Shown: positions 1 to 7,083 of the stretch, in pieces
Layout of the letters: the number at the start of each line of letters is the position of its first letter
How positions within the stretch are numbered: the first letter of the stretch is position 1
Source of the DNA: Candidatus Methanophagales archaeon
GTDB taxonomy: Archaea; Halobacteriota; Syntropharchaeia; Alkanophagales; Methanospirareceae
Direction: 5' to 3'
DNA length: 15,385 bases
Assembly (NCBI GenBank): GCA_014061035.1
Contig: JACGMN010000034.1
Location: forward strand, 1-15,385
Position numbers and translations under genes: made by a program
Notes under the pieces: model-generated
The model's input: only the letters and a program-made list of their open reading frames with translations
Databases searched by the model: none
Told to the model about the DNA's origin: nothing

Positions 1-351
1 AACATCGATTGCACGTTTTATCAGTTGTCCTATCTCGTCAAGCTCCTTCTTCACCGGTCCTTTCTTGTCCGGTACTTCAAGGATAATAGGTGTGACACCT
101 TTTTTCTTATTCTTTATCTCGCGTATCTTTTCTTGTGTCCGCATCATGGATGCGAATCGCTCGTTTATAATAATAAGAACAACATCTTCTTTTGCTATTT
201 TATCTAACACACGCGCAACATCTATATCTATATCTTCTCTATCCTCTACGCCGTATTCGTATTCATACACCTCTTTTACACCTGCAAGTCTGAAGCCTAC
301 AGCCATATCAGAGTCCCCAATTACCGCAATCGAAGCTGCAACCGCAATCAT
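1..351 (-). CDS. atpF: A-type ATP synthase subunit F (partial, runs off left edge)
   Basis: Subunit F belongs to the rotating central stalk of the archaeal A1Ao ATP synthase, a cytoplasmic part that couples rotation to the catalytic A3B3 head. The minus strand from the ATG at 351 stays open to base 1 (117 codons, no stop). It begins MIAVAASIAVIGDSDMAVGF and continues with RLAGVKEVY, the G-F-(R)-L-A-G segment typical of V/A-type subunit F. A hydrophobic strand (VVLIIINERFA) and a P-I-I-L-E-V-P-D-K-K-G segment follow, as in the family's Rossmann-like fold. The family is usually 100-115 residues, so little is missing. The start codon overlaps the stop of atpE by four bases (ATGA), which implies translational coupling. 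It is the third ATPase gene after atpH and atpE; subunit C, which normally lies between E and F in archaeal operons, is absent here. Confidence 0.93.
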   Translation of the reverse strand, partial: MIAVAASIAVIGDSDMAVGFRLAGVKEVYEYEYGVEDREDIDIDVARVLDKIAKEDVVLIIINERFASMMRTQEKIREIKNKKKGVTPIILEVPDKKGPVKKELDEIGQLIKRAIDV

Positions 352-1025
352 CTTTCTACGAACAGTCTCTTCTCTATCTCCTCTCGTAAGCTGGAAGATA
401 ATCGCGCCATTCGCTGTTCAAACATATTATTCACGACCACCGTCCCATCTTTTCGCCTTATAATAACTCCTCCTACAGACTTTATCCGCTCATCAGATAG
501 TGATAACCGTACATTCACGCCACTATCACGGCTTATTTCATCTTCTAATTCTGTTAGCATTTCGTGATCTACGGAAGAGGATGCAGCATCGTCCTCGCTG
601 AGTATTACTTCCAGTTCCTGTTCCTGCCCCGGTCCCTGCTCCATTGTATCAATATCACCCGCTATACTAATTGCACTCTTCTTGATCAAGCCAGCTAAGA
701 TGCTCGGATATGAGTAATCCATGAAGCCGTCAGTTTTAACAGCCGTTATTTGCTCTAATGCAAGATGCAAGACTTTTTTTGCTGCCTCTTCTTTTGTCTT
801 CCACCTGGACTTCCTTGCATCGCGATTCGCGGCTCTAGTAATCCGTTCCTTATCCGCAACGCCTTTCCGTTCCTCAAGCTCAATAAATCGCCTCTTTTGA
901 AGTTCTATCTCTTTCACCGCATCTCTATACTTCTTATTTCCGTTCTCCCTTGCTTCGCTGATTAATCGCTCGCTCTCTTCGCTTGCTTCTTTTATTATCT
1001 TCTCTATCATCTCTTTCGTGCCCAT
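348..1025 (-). CDS. atpE: A-type ATP synthase subunit E (peripheral stalk)
   Basis: Subunit E pairs with subunit H to form the peripheral stalk that holds the A1 head against rotation. The 225-residue product has the expected design: a charged N-terminal alpha-helical half (about residues 1-90, rich in E, K and R, starting MGTKEMIEKIIKEASEE) and a C-terminal globular domain with the family signature S-V-G-G-V-I-I-R-R-K-D-G near residue 190, followed by N-N-M-F-E-Q-R. It is somewhat longer than many E subunits; a Gln/Glu/Asp-rich, apparently disordered linker at about residues 128-150 accounts for the excess. A GGAAG ribosome-binding sequence precedes the ATG. It starts 13 bases after atpH ends and overlaps atpF by four bases, so the three genes form one unit. 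Confidence 0.95.
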   Translation of the reverse strand: MGTKEMIEKIIKEASEESERLISEARENGNKKYRDAVKEIELQKRRFIELEERKGVADKERITRAANRDARKSRWKTKEEAAKKVLHLALEQITAVKTDGFMDYSYPSILAGLIKKSAISIAGDIDTMEQGPGQEQELEVILSEDDAASSSVDHEMLTELEDEISRDSGVNVRLSLSDERIKSVGGVIIRRKDGTVVVNNMFEQRMARLSSSLREEIEKRLFVER

Positions 1026-1038
1026 TTCACTTCCTTCA

Positions 1039-1356
1039 TCACTTCACGTCTAAAATCTTCTCTAAGACTACGTGTACTGCAGAGTTCAGATTCGATTCAG
1101 CTAATCTTTTTAGCTCAGCCACTTCTGCATTGGACGCTTTCAGTATCGCTTCAGCTTCCTTCTTACCGTCCCGTGCATACTTATCTGAAATTTCAGCGGC
1201 TAATATCTTATTCTCTTTATCTGCCTCCGCCCTTAGCTTCTTTATTTCTTCTTCCGCATCGCTCAGGATTTTCGCAACGCTCATTTTAGCATCCTCGAGC
1301 AGCTTCTCGGCTTCCTTTTCCGCATCGATTATTCTTTTAAGTGTTTCTACTGTCAT
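1039..1356 (-). CDS. ahaH: A-type ATP synthase subunit H (peripheral stalk coiled coil)
   Basis: This 105-residue protein is almost entirely a charged coiled coil with Ala/Glu/Lys heptads (MTVETLKRIIDAEKEAEKLL), ending in a short segment (ALHVVLEKIL-like, actually AVHVVLEKIL). Length and composition match archaeal subunit H, the E-subunit partner in the peripheral stalk. The identification relies on the gene being directly upstream of E, because coiled coils carry little sequence signature. It starts 29 bases after the stop of coaBC. A TATA-like string (TATTAAATAG on the minus strand, about 1385-1395) lies across the coaBC stop, about 34 bases before this ATG, so an internal promoter for the ATPase genes is possible but not shown. 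Subunits I and K, which normally follow H in archaeal operons, are missing. Confidence 0.88.
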   Translation of the reverse strand: MTVETLKRIIDAEKEAEKLLEDAKMSVAKILSDAEEEIKKLRAEADKENKILAAEISDKYARDGKKEAEAILKASNAEVAELKRLAESNLNSAVHVVLEKILDVK

Positions 1357-1385
1357 TGTATCAATCTATATATATATTTCCGTAC

Positions 1386-2639
1386 CTATTTAATACGTCT
1401 GAATAAATCCGATAACTCCTTCACGATCTCCTCTGCGATTATTCTTTTCAACCCTTTCACATACTTAAGCTCATCCATGCCTTTTCTCAATATATAGACC
1501 GCGTTTTCTTCTGTTCCTATCCCACTTTTACCAATGTCATTTGCGATCACCATCTCGAGGTCATATTCTTCCATCTTCGCTTTCGCCCTCCGTATCAGTT
1601 CATCTTTTGAAATGTTCGTTTCTGCTTTGAAACCAACGATAACAAGCTCAGGGAATTCGTCCCTCGCTTCTTTTATCAGCTTCTGAGTGGGTGTGAGATG
1701 CAGATGCAAATCCCTGCCAGTTGAAATCTTTGCGGCTGATCGGTCGATCGTGAAATCTGCTATCGCGGCTGAGGAAATAAGCGCATCGTATCCGTCTCCG
1801 TATCGAAGCTCATTCATGCACGTATCGATCATTTCGCGCGCTGTCTCTACCCGCAGCTCCTTTATTCCCATCATATTCAGCTCTTTGCTGTGCACGAGCG
1901 TGACTACGGCACCTTGTTTATATGCCTCCTTCGCTATTTCAATCCCTGTTCTGCCTGAGCTTCTGCTGGTTAAAATCCGTATCGGGTCAATTTGCTCCGC
2001 TGTAGGACCGCCGGTTACGAGGATGCGTTTACCCGCGAGTTCTTTGGGTGAGAGTAGATGCTCAGCTGTGAGAATTATCTCTGAGATCGAGGCGATCTTC
2101 GCCAGTCCTTCCTGGAACTTAGGTCCTATAACGGTAACACCAAGCCGTCTTAACTTCTCAAGGTTCTCTATCAGAACCGGATTATTATAGATGGACTCGT
2201 GCATTGCGGGCACGATTATGATAGGGATGCCAGAACCGAACGCAGTAGCTGCAAATATCGTTACCGGTGTGTCTGATATGCCAGTAGCGATCTTGTTGAT
2301 GGTGTTTGCCGTACACGGCGCGATGATAAAAAGGTCTGCCGTGCCTTCCATCCCTAAAAACTCCACGTGCTTGATATCTCCCATTAATTTCGTTATCACT
2401 TCGTGCCCGGTAGCATAATGGAGAGTATAAGGATGAATTATCTCCGTCGCCGCATTGCTCATCACACTATATACTTCTGCATCATGTCGTATCAATTCGC
2501 GTACGAGTTCAAACGCCCTTACTGCTGCAACAGAGCCCGTGACGCCCAGAACTATCTTTGTATCCTGTAACGAATGACTTTTTGTACCTTTAATCCGCAA
2601 GATTGGATGCAGTCCTCTCTCTCTTTCTCTCTCTGCCAT
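1386..2639 (-). CDS. coaBC: CoaBC: phosphopantothenoylcysteine decarboxylase / phosphopantothenate-cysteine ligase
   Basis: This bifunctional enzyme joins cysteine to 4'-phosphopantothenate and decarboxylates the product to 4'-phosphopantetheine in coenzyme A synthesis. The 417 residues show both halves. The N-terminal flavin decarboxylase has GVTGSVAA (32-39), His91 in D-I-K-H-V-E-F, the T-A-N-T-I-N-K-I segment (110-117) and the family motif PAMH (144-147). The C-terminal ligase has GGPTAEQIDPIR (210-221), SSGRTG (227-232), SSAAIADF (289-296) and GFKAET (336-341). The flap that carries an active-site Cys in the E. coli enzyme reads G-P-K-F-Q-E-G-L-A-K-I-A-S here, without Cys. From memory, the M. 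jannaschii protein is the same, so this is an archaeal trait and not damage. The N-terminal H-P-x-x-x-x-K-G-T-K-S also matches archaeal homologues and supports this ATG. One base separates it from the upstream protease gene. Confidence 0.96.
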   Translation of the reverse strand: MAERERERGLHPILRIKGTKSHSLQDTKIVLGVTGSVAAVRAFELVRELIRHDAEVYSVMSNAATEIIHPYTLHYATGHEVITKLMGDIKHVEFLGMEGTADLFIIAPCTANTINKIATGISDTPVTIFAATAFGSGIPIIIVPAMHESIYNNPVLIENLEKLRRLGVTVIGPKFQEGLAKIASISEIILTAEHLLSPKELAGKRILVTGGPTAEQIDPIRILTSRSSGRTGIEIAKEAYKQGAVVTLVHSKELNMMGIKELRVETAREMIDTCMNELRYGDGYDALISSAAIADFTIDRSAAKISTGRDLHLHLTPTQKLIKEARDEFPELVIVGFKAETNISKDELIRRAKAKMEEYDLEMVIANDIGKSGIGTEENAVYILRKGMDELKYVKGLKRIIAEEIVKELSDLFRRIK

Positions 2640-2640
2640 T

Positions 2641-3534
2641 TTAAAATGTGGTAAATAATACTACATACCCTATAATAAATCCAAGTATCGCACCAGAATT
2701 GAGAAACGGCAGACCTGCATGCGGTCTCCCCGTACCTACGAAACAGCTCAAGACCCCATATCCTGCCATCGTCCCTATGATCGCACCCAATGTCGAAGCC
2801 GTGAGTTCATAACTTACGAATGAAGAGACTACCAGTACAGAAGGTATAATCGCATCACCGAGCCCCATAAAAAAACCGTCTTCCATCATGCTTTTATCTC
2901 CGTCACGATTATCCTTATTATGATTATGGTCAATCAAAGAAAAATTCCGTGTTCGCGGCAGGACAAAGAGAATCGGCACGCGCAGATCAATTACAGATTC
3001 TGCTAATGAGACCATGTGCTTCGTCTTGTAAACCGCAATAGCATCATATACTGCTAATAGTACCATGAAGAGCAGAACCGGGAGTATGCTGAGTGAAACG
3101 CCGAATATCGCAGCCGCACCACCACCTATCATTAATCCAGTCGCATTGAGGACATACCATTCCGGATATTTGAAGAGTAGAACTGCAAGTGCAAGCGCGA
3201 CGATCTCCGGAATAAAGGGATAGGGAATGAGGACAGCCATCACGTAATAAATTGTTATCGTCACCGCGGCGAGCATAACGAAATAGACAATTCGGTCTCC
3301 TCCAAATCGAATCAGAATGAGGATGAACGCAGTGAGAGAGACGATGATACCGAGAAAGAGGAGTGGATTCCATAATGACTCTGGATCCTGAAACGCTGCC
3401 ACATCCGCAAGAAGAAAGTGTGGCGCAAGCTGTAGTGCAATAATCTGAGTAAGCAGTATAAAACTACCCATTCCGATGACGAGTGCTATACTCGCTCTCT
3501 TTTCTTCTTCGTCTTCTCCTTCTTCTCTATCCAT
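2641..3534 (-). CDS. Presenilin/signal-peptide-peptidase family intramembrane aspartyl protease (archaeal PSH type)
   Basis: Members of this family cleave substrates within the membrane using two aspartates on adjacent transmembrane helices. The 297-residue product is strongly hydrophobic, with about nine predicted membrane segments after a short acidic N-terminus. The paired catalytic motifs are present: Y163-D164 in A-V-Y-D-A-I-A-V-Y and G-L-G-D (224-227) in F-M-G-L-G-D-A-I-I-P. Near the C-terminus, G-L-P-F-L-N (274-279) takes the place of the presenilin PAL motif. The loop between the catalytic helices (about 194-219) is hydrophilic and rich in His, Asn, Asp and Lys, where presenilins also carry a variable loop. 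Size and motif spacing match archaeal presenilin homologues. It heads the operon with coaBC and the ATPase genes; the substrate is unknown and no functional link to its neighbours is evident. Confidence 0.92.
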   Translation of the reverse strand: MDREEGEDEEEKRASIALVIGMGSFILLTQIIALQLAPHFLLADVAAFQDPESLWNPLLFLGIIVSLTAFILILIRFGGDRIVYFVMLAAVTITIYYVMAVLIPYPFIPEIVALALAVLLFKYPEWYVLNATGLMIGGGAAAIFGVSLSILPVLLFMVLLAVYDAIAVYKTKHMVSLAESVIDLRVPILFVLPRTRNFSLIDHNHNKDNRDGDKSMMEDGFFMGLGDAIIPSVLVVSSFVSYELTASTLGAIIGTMAGYGVLSCFVGTGRPHAGLPFLNSGAILGFIIGYVVLFTTF

Positions 3535-3595
3535 TCTTTTGATTGACCAGTTATATCAGCTATCAATAATTCATAAGGCAATAAGAAAGAATAAT

Positions 3596-3627
3596 TTTTA
3601 TAATCGGACGCAGATGAGCGCAGATAA
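3596..3627 (+). repeat. Dispersed repeat carrying TATA-like string and start codon (copy 1)
   Basis: The string TTTTATAATCGGACGCAGAT followed by GAGCGCAGATAA recurs almost unchanged at 12526-12557 (GAACGCAGATAA there; one G/A difference). The preceding AAAGAATAA also recurs. Here it spans the apparent ATG (3614) of the SMC-type gene and encodes its first residues M-S-A-D-K. At the other site the same bases start a GxxExxY-like relic. Confidence 0.85.
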
Positions 3628-5419
3628 AGGAATAGGAATCAGAACCAGCATCTGGCTGAAAGAGATAATCTTAGAGAATTTCATGTCATACGAATATGCG
3701 CGAATACCGTTAAAACAAGGGCTCAATCTTATCTCCGGGCCAAATGGGGCAGGGAAATCGTCCATCCTATTGGCAATCTCCGTAGCATTAGGTCAAATAT
3801 ATACAGAACGTGGCAGAAGACTGAGAGATTTGATACGGCGTGGTAAAGAGATAGCGAGGATTACGCTGGTCTTTGACAATAAAGTCTTGAAGAATGGGCG
3901 AAGACCGATCAGGTTTTCTGATGCAGATACATTCACCCTCTCGCGGTATCTGAAGAATGACGGGCATTACTGGTGGGAAGCAGATTACCGGCAGATAAGC
4001 TACGAAGAGGTGACACAGCTCTTTAAAGGTCTTGGGCTTGATCCTAATAATATGCTGACCATCATGCATCAGTACACGATTGAACAATTCAGCATGATGT
4101 CGCCGCAGGAGAAGTTAAAGCTCTTAGAAGCTGCTGTTGGATTTAATTCTTATCGCGAGAAGGTAATAGATGCACAGCACCGACTTGAATCGATCTCCAG
4201 CGAAGATGAGTCTCTCACTGAATTGCTTGGCAGAACGAAGGATAGCCTGGGTTACTGGAAAGAGATGCATGAGAAGTATCTGCAGCGAAAGGAACTGCAG
4301 GTGCGGCGAGATTGGTTAAAACGCGAGGCGATATGGGCTCGGCTAATCCGGCAGGAGCGGACGCTGCAATCGCTCGAAGAAGAGCGCCGTGTGAAGGAAT
4401 ATGCTCTTGAATCGAACCTGGTTGAGCTGAAGAATACGCGCGAAGAGATAAGAAAAGGGCGTGAAAAGCTCGATGCTGTGATAAGCAGAGTGCAAACCAG
4501 ACTTAATAGTAGTAGCAGTAGTAGTAACAGTAGTAGTAGTAGTGGCGCCTTTGAACAAAGCTTAGAGTCATGTATTGACGATTATATCGCGTATCGCGTA
4601 AAGGAAGAGGTTCTGCAGTTCAAGAAAGACCTGCTTAACGCGGATATAAAAGCGATTGAGACGGAGATAGAGCGAGCGGGTCAGAAGTTAACAGAACTGC
4701 AATCTCCGAGCCTGAAGCGAAGAGCAGGTGAGAGAATAGAGAGCGAGAGGAGACAGAGCGAGATCGAGAATGATATAGGTTTAATAAGTGCAAAGATCGC
4801 AGCATTAGGCGAGATACCTGAAGAGACAGAAGAGATATATTCCAGATATTCAAAGTTGTTTGCGGAGTTGAAAGAGAAATCAAAGATAGTAGCGGAGAAT
4901 AAACGAGACGGGTTGAAAGAACTTGATGCACGTAAAAAAATCTGGCAGAATGTGATGACCGACCTTTTGAATTCTGTTAACAGTGCTTTCCAGAAATTTC
5001 TGGCTGGTATGGGTGCTACGGGATTAGCACGGCTGGTTAATGTAGACGGTAAAGAAGATGGGGGCGGCGATGGGAGTAGCGATATAGAGAACGCGGGTTT
5101 GGAGCTGCATGTCGGGTTCAGAGGTTCTCAACCTGTTCTGTTCGATAACTATACGCAGAGTGGAGGAGAACGGACCGCGTCGGTAATGGCGTTCCTGCTA
5201 TCGATTCAACAGATGCTGAAGTCCCCTTTCCGTGCGGTAGACGAGTTCGATCTGCACATGGACCCGAGGAATCGCGAAGAGATTTATAAGATGATGATCG
5301 CGACGATGAAGGAATCAGAATGTTTGCTGATTACGCCGGGTCAGATAACTGTAACCGACCCAGATGTTCATGTAATCGTGGTGCAGAAGGCTTACGGGCG
5401 ATCGAATGTGCGTACTTAA
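3614..5419 (+). CDS. Compact SMC-family ATPase, Smc5-like, without a recognisable hinge
   Basis: SMC-type proteins are ABC ATPases that bind and organise DNA. With the ATG at 3614 the product is 601 residues. Walker A is G-P-N-G-A-G-K-S-S (42-50), after the typical I-I-L-E-N-F-M-S-Y-E start. The Q-loop region reads H-Q-Y-T-I-E-Q-F-x-M-M-S-P-Q-E-K. A coiled coil runs from about 200 to 490. The C-terminal head has the signature S-G-G-E-R-T (516-521) and Walker B in P-F-R-A-V-D-E-F-D-L-H-M-D (catalytic D543-E544). The switch region I-T-P-G-Q-I replaces the usual H-loop, as in Smc5 (from memory I-T-P-K-L-L). Canonical SMCs have about 1,100-1,200 residues. The arms here are much shorter and a poly-Ser tract sits where a hinge would be. 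An upstream ATG (3476) is rejected because that part overlaps the divergent protease gene and lies outside the domain. It converges with lysK across 30 bases. Confidence 0.9.
   Translation: MSADKGIGIRTSIWLKEIILENFMSYEYARIPLKQGLNLISGPNGAGKSSILLAISVALGQIYTERGRRLRDLIRRGKEIARITLVFDNKVLKNGRRPIRFSDADTFTLSRYLKNDGHYWWEADYRQISYEEVTQLFKGLGLDPNNMLTIMHQYTIEQFSMMSPQEKLKLLEAAVGFNSYREKVIDAQHRLESISSEDESLTELLGRTKDSLGYWKEMHEKYLQRKELQVRRDWLKREAIWARLIRQERTLQSLEEERRVKEYALESNLVELKNTREEIRKGREKLDAVISRVQTRLNSSSSSSNSSSSSGAFEQSLESCIDDYIAYRVKEEVLQFKKDLLNADIKAIETEIERAGQKLTELQSPSLKRRAGERIESERRQSEIENDIGLISAKIAALGEIPEETEEIYSRYSKLFAELKEKSKIVAENKRDGLKELDARKKIWQNVMTDLLNSVNSAFQKFLAGMGATGLARLVNVDGKEDGGGDGSSDIENAGLELHVGFRGSQPVLFDNYTQSGGERTASVMAFLLSIQQMLKSPFRAVDEFDLHMDPRNREEIYKMMIATMKESECLLITPGQITVTDPDVHVIVVQKAYGRSNVRT
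4508..4543 (+). repeat. In-frame AGY trinucleotide repeat encoding poly-serine
   Basis: Twelve codons, AGT or AGC with a single AAC, encode six serines, one asparagine and five serines (residues 299-310 of the SMC-type protein). The tract falls close to the middle of the coiled coil, the turn-round point of the arm. It probably arose by replication slippage and is likely to vary in length between strains. Confidence 0.9.
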
Positions 5420-5426
5420 CGATTCG

Positions 5427-5447
5427 GGGTTCTGGGTTCACAGTTCC
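5427..5447. repeat. Short degenerate heptamer repeat between convergent genes
   Basis: Three degenerate 7-base units (GGGTTCT, GGGTTCA, CAGTTCC) fill most of the 30-base gap between the SMC-type gene and lysK. They resemble the GGTTCAC-type units that bound the larger repeat element at 7083 and 15041. No separate terminator is visible. Confidence 0.6.
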
Positions 5448-5449
5448 AA

Positions 5450-7027
5450 TTAAAGTCTTCCTGCAGCTTCAAACCGTTCCTTCAGGAATTCAAGATCGAG
5501 AGAAGCAAGAAGCCAGCCCGCACGCGGTCCCGATGGCTTTTTCAGCAATGCGATATAGATCGCTTTGAAGACCTCCTTCACGTCCATACCGGTAGTAGAT
5601 GCAATCGTATATATTTTATTATGCCACTCATCAGCACTAGCACTAATACCGTCCTGTAATTCCTGTGCCATCAGCCTCAACGCATCTTTTTGCGGCCCTG
5701 ACAAGTTTCTTAGTTCCTCTACCGGTAACTCGTATTGCAAATCAAACTTAACGCTCTCTGGAGCATAGGTTCGCAACCAGTTCTCAACATATCGCGCTTT
5801 TTTCTCTATCTCTTTCAGTTCCTCTCCTTCTTCTTCGCACTCTTCACTAGCACTATCACTAACGCTGAGCACATATCCGCTTCTTTCAATAACGTCGCGA
5901 AGCCTCGAAGAATCACCGCGTGCAATTTGCACGATCGTTACAAGATGGCGAAATGTGATCTCTCTTGCAATACCTCTTCCTATACCACCGATTTCTCGTT
6001 CATACTCATCTATCAGGTTAAGTAACGGCAATGTAGGATTAAATTCGATATGCTTCTCTGGTCTCACTCGCAAGATGAGATGCTTCAGAACTTCAGGTGG
6101 AACTGCCTTTAGTATCTTATGAACAGGGATATTCGTGCCGCGGGATGACGACATAGCGGCAACTTTCGCCTTCTCGCCGTTCAGTTCCTGCTTCAGAAGA
6201 ATATGTTCAAATGGAATAGGATATGGTACTTCATAATTGTATATCTCTGACGATATCCGCCTACCGGTCTCAAACGATCCGCCGGGCGCTGCATGATCCT
6301 TGCCAAACGGTTCAACCGTGATGCCTAATATCTTCCACCGCGCTGCCCAATCCACACGCCACGCCAATTTACCGCCGCCTCGAAACGAAGCTATACCCTT
6401 ATTCCCGCATTCACACTCGTAATACGCCTCTTCTTCCCCTATCACATAGTCTTTTACTACTGCAGCAGTGATCCTACCGCACGCGTCACAAAGTGGATTG
6501 AATGGCGACCAATCTTCTGAGAGTCTCCTGCCAGTGACAGTCTCTATTATCCTCGATAATTCTTCCTTCCTCGATAGCGCTACCTTTATCGCGTCCACGT
6601 ACTGCCCAGATTTGTAAAGCTCGTCTGCCCGGAGAATCTCCAATTGTATGCCCAAATCGTCCAGAGAATCGAAAAATGGTAGTAAAAAGCTGTCGGCATA
6701 GGATAAAAACCGTCCTTCGGGATCAGGGTCTGGTATCTCTGATAGTGGCTTGCCTACATGGTTCTCGTATTCCGGAGGAAGAAAAGAGTATCGCCTCCTG
6801 AGCGGGTCAAACGTGTCTGCAATATAAATGAGCTTCGCATCGGCTTCTACCCCCTCATCCGCACCAACGCCGATAATAGCGGAAGTTACTGCATCTGCAA
6901 TTATTATCTCTCGCAGGTTTCCGAGATGAATAGCTCCAGATGGCGTAATCCCGGTAGCAACAACGTGCTCAGTCTTCTCTTTCCGCTTCGCTACTATCTC
7001 CTGTGCAATCGCTATAGACCAATGCAT
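5450..7027 (-). CDS. lysK: Class I lysyl-tRNA synthetase
   Basis: It charges tRNA-Lys with lysine. Most bacteria and eukaryotes use the unrelated class II enzyme, while many archaea use this class I form. With the ATG at 7027 the product has 525 residues and starts M-H-W, as does the P. horikoshii enzyme (M-V-H-W). An upstream in-frame TTG (7039) would add only four residues and is less likely. Visible motifs are G-I-T-P-S-G-A-I-H-L-G-N (26-37; H-L-G-N is the HIGH equivalent), paired cysteines C180-x2-C183 and C205-x-C207 that resemble a zinc knuckle, and W-R-V-D-W-A-A-R-W before the second active-site half. The KMSKS-equivalent loop reads A-M-S-S-S-R-G (291-297), lacking the first Lys and with Arg in place of the last Lys. 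The C-terminal half is helical, as expected for the anticodon-binding region. A weak TATA-like string (TTAATAGATAAT) lies about 30 bases upstream. Confidence 0.96.
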   Translation of the reverse strand: MHWSIAIAQEIVAKRKEKTEHVVATGITPSGAIHLGNLREIIIADAVTSAIIGVGADEGVEADAKLIYIADTFDPLRRRYSFLPPEYENHVGKPLSEIPDPDPEGRFLSYADSFLLPFFDSLDDLGIQLEILRADELYKSGQYVDAIKVALSRKEELSRIIETVTGRRLSEDWSPFNPLCDACGRITAAVVKDYVIGEEEAYYECECGNKGIASFRGGGKLAWRVDWAARWKILGITVEPFGKDHAAPGGSFETGRRISSEIYNYEVPYPIPFEHILLKQELNGEKAKVAAMSSSRGTNIPVHKILKAVPPEVLKHLILRVRPEKHIEFNPTLPLLNLIDEYEREIGGIGRGIAREITFRHLVTIVQIARGDSSRLRDVIERSGYVLSVSDSASEECEEEGEELKEIEKKARYVENWLRTYAPESVKFDLQYELPVEELRNLSGPQKDALRLMAQELQDGISASADEWHNKIYTIASTTGMDVKEVFKAIYIALLKKPSGPRAGWLLASLDLEFLKERFEAAGRL

Positions 7028-7059
7028 TTTCGTCGACAATTCAATTTATCCTATTATCT

Positions 7060-7083
7060 ATTAATACTTGGATTAATACTTGG
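7060..7083. repeat. Perfect 12-base tandem duplication upstream of lysK
   Basis: ATTAATACTTGG occurs twice in direct succession (7060-7071 and 7072-7083), just upstream of lysK and running straight into the first heptamer of the repeat element. It probably overlaps the lysK promoter. Confidence 0.85.

Noticed and set aside
1366..1376. TATATATATAT string before ahaH as its TATA box
   Set aside because: It is centred only about 15 bases from the ATG, which would put the transcript start inside the gene; a better candidate lies near 1390.
2151..2200. Inactive CoaBC because the bacterial active-site cysteine is missing
   Set aside because: The archaeal enzyme family has the same G-P-K-F-x-E-G-x-A-K segment without Cys, so this is normal for the group.
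3476..3613. N-terminal extension of the SMC-type protein from an ATG at 3476
   Set aside because: The first part is antisense to the protease coding sequence and gives a low-complexity Ser-rich peptide; the conserved SMC head begins after 3614.
7028..7039. TTG start at 7039 for lysyl-tRNA synthetase
   Set aside because: The ATG at 7027 gives the M-H-W start seen in related enzymes; the TTG adds only four residues.
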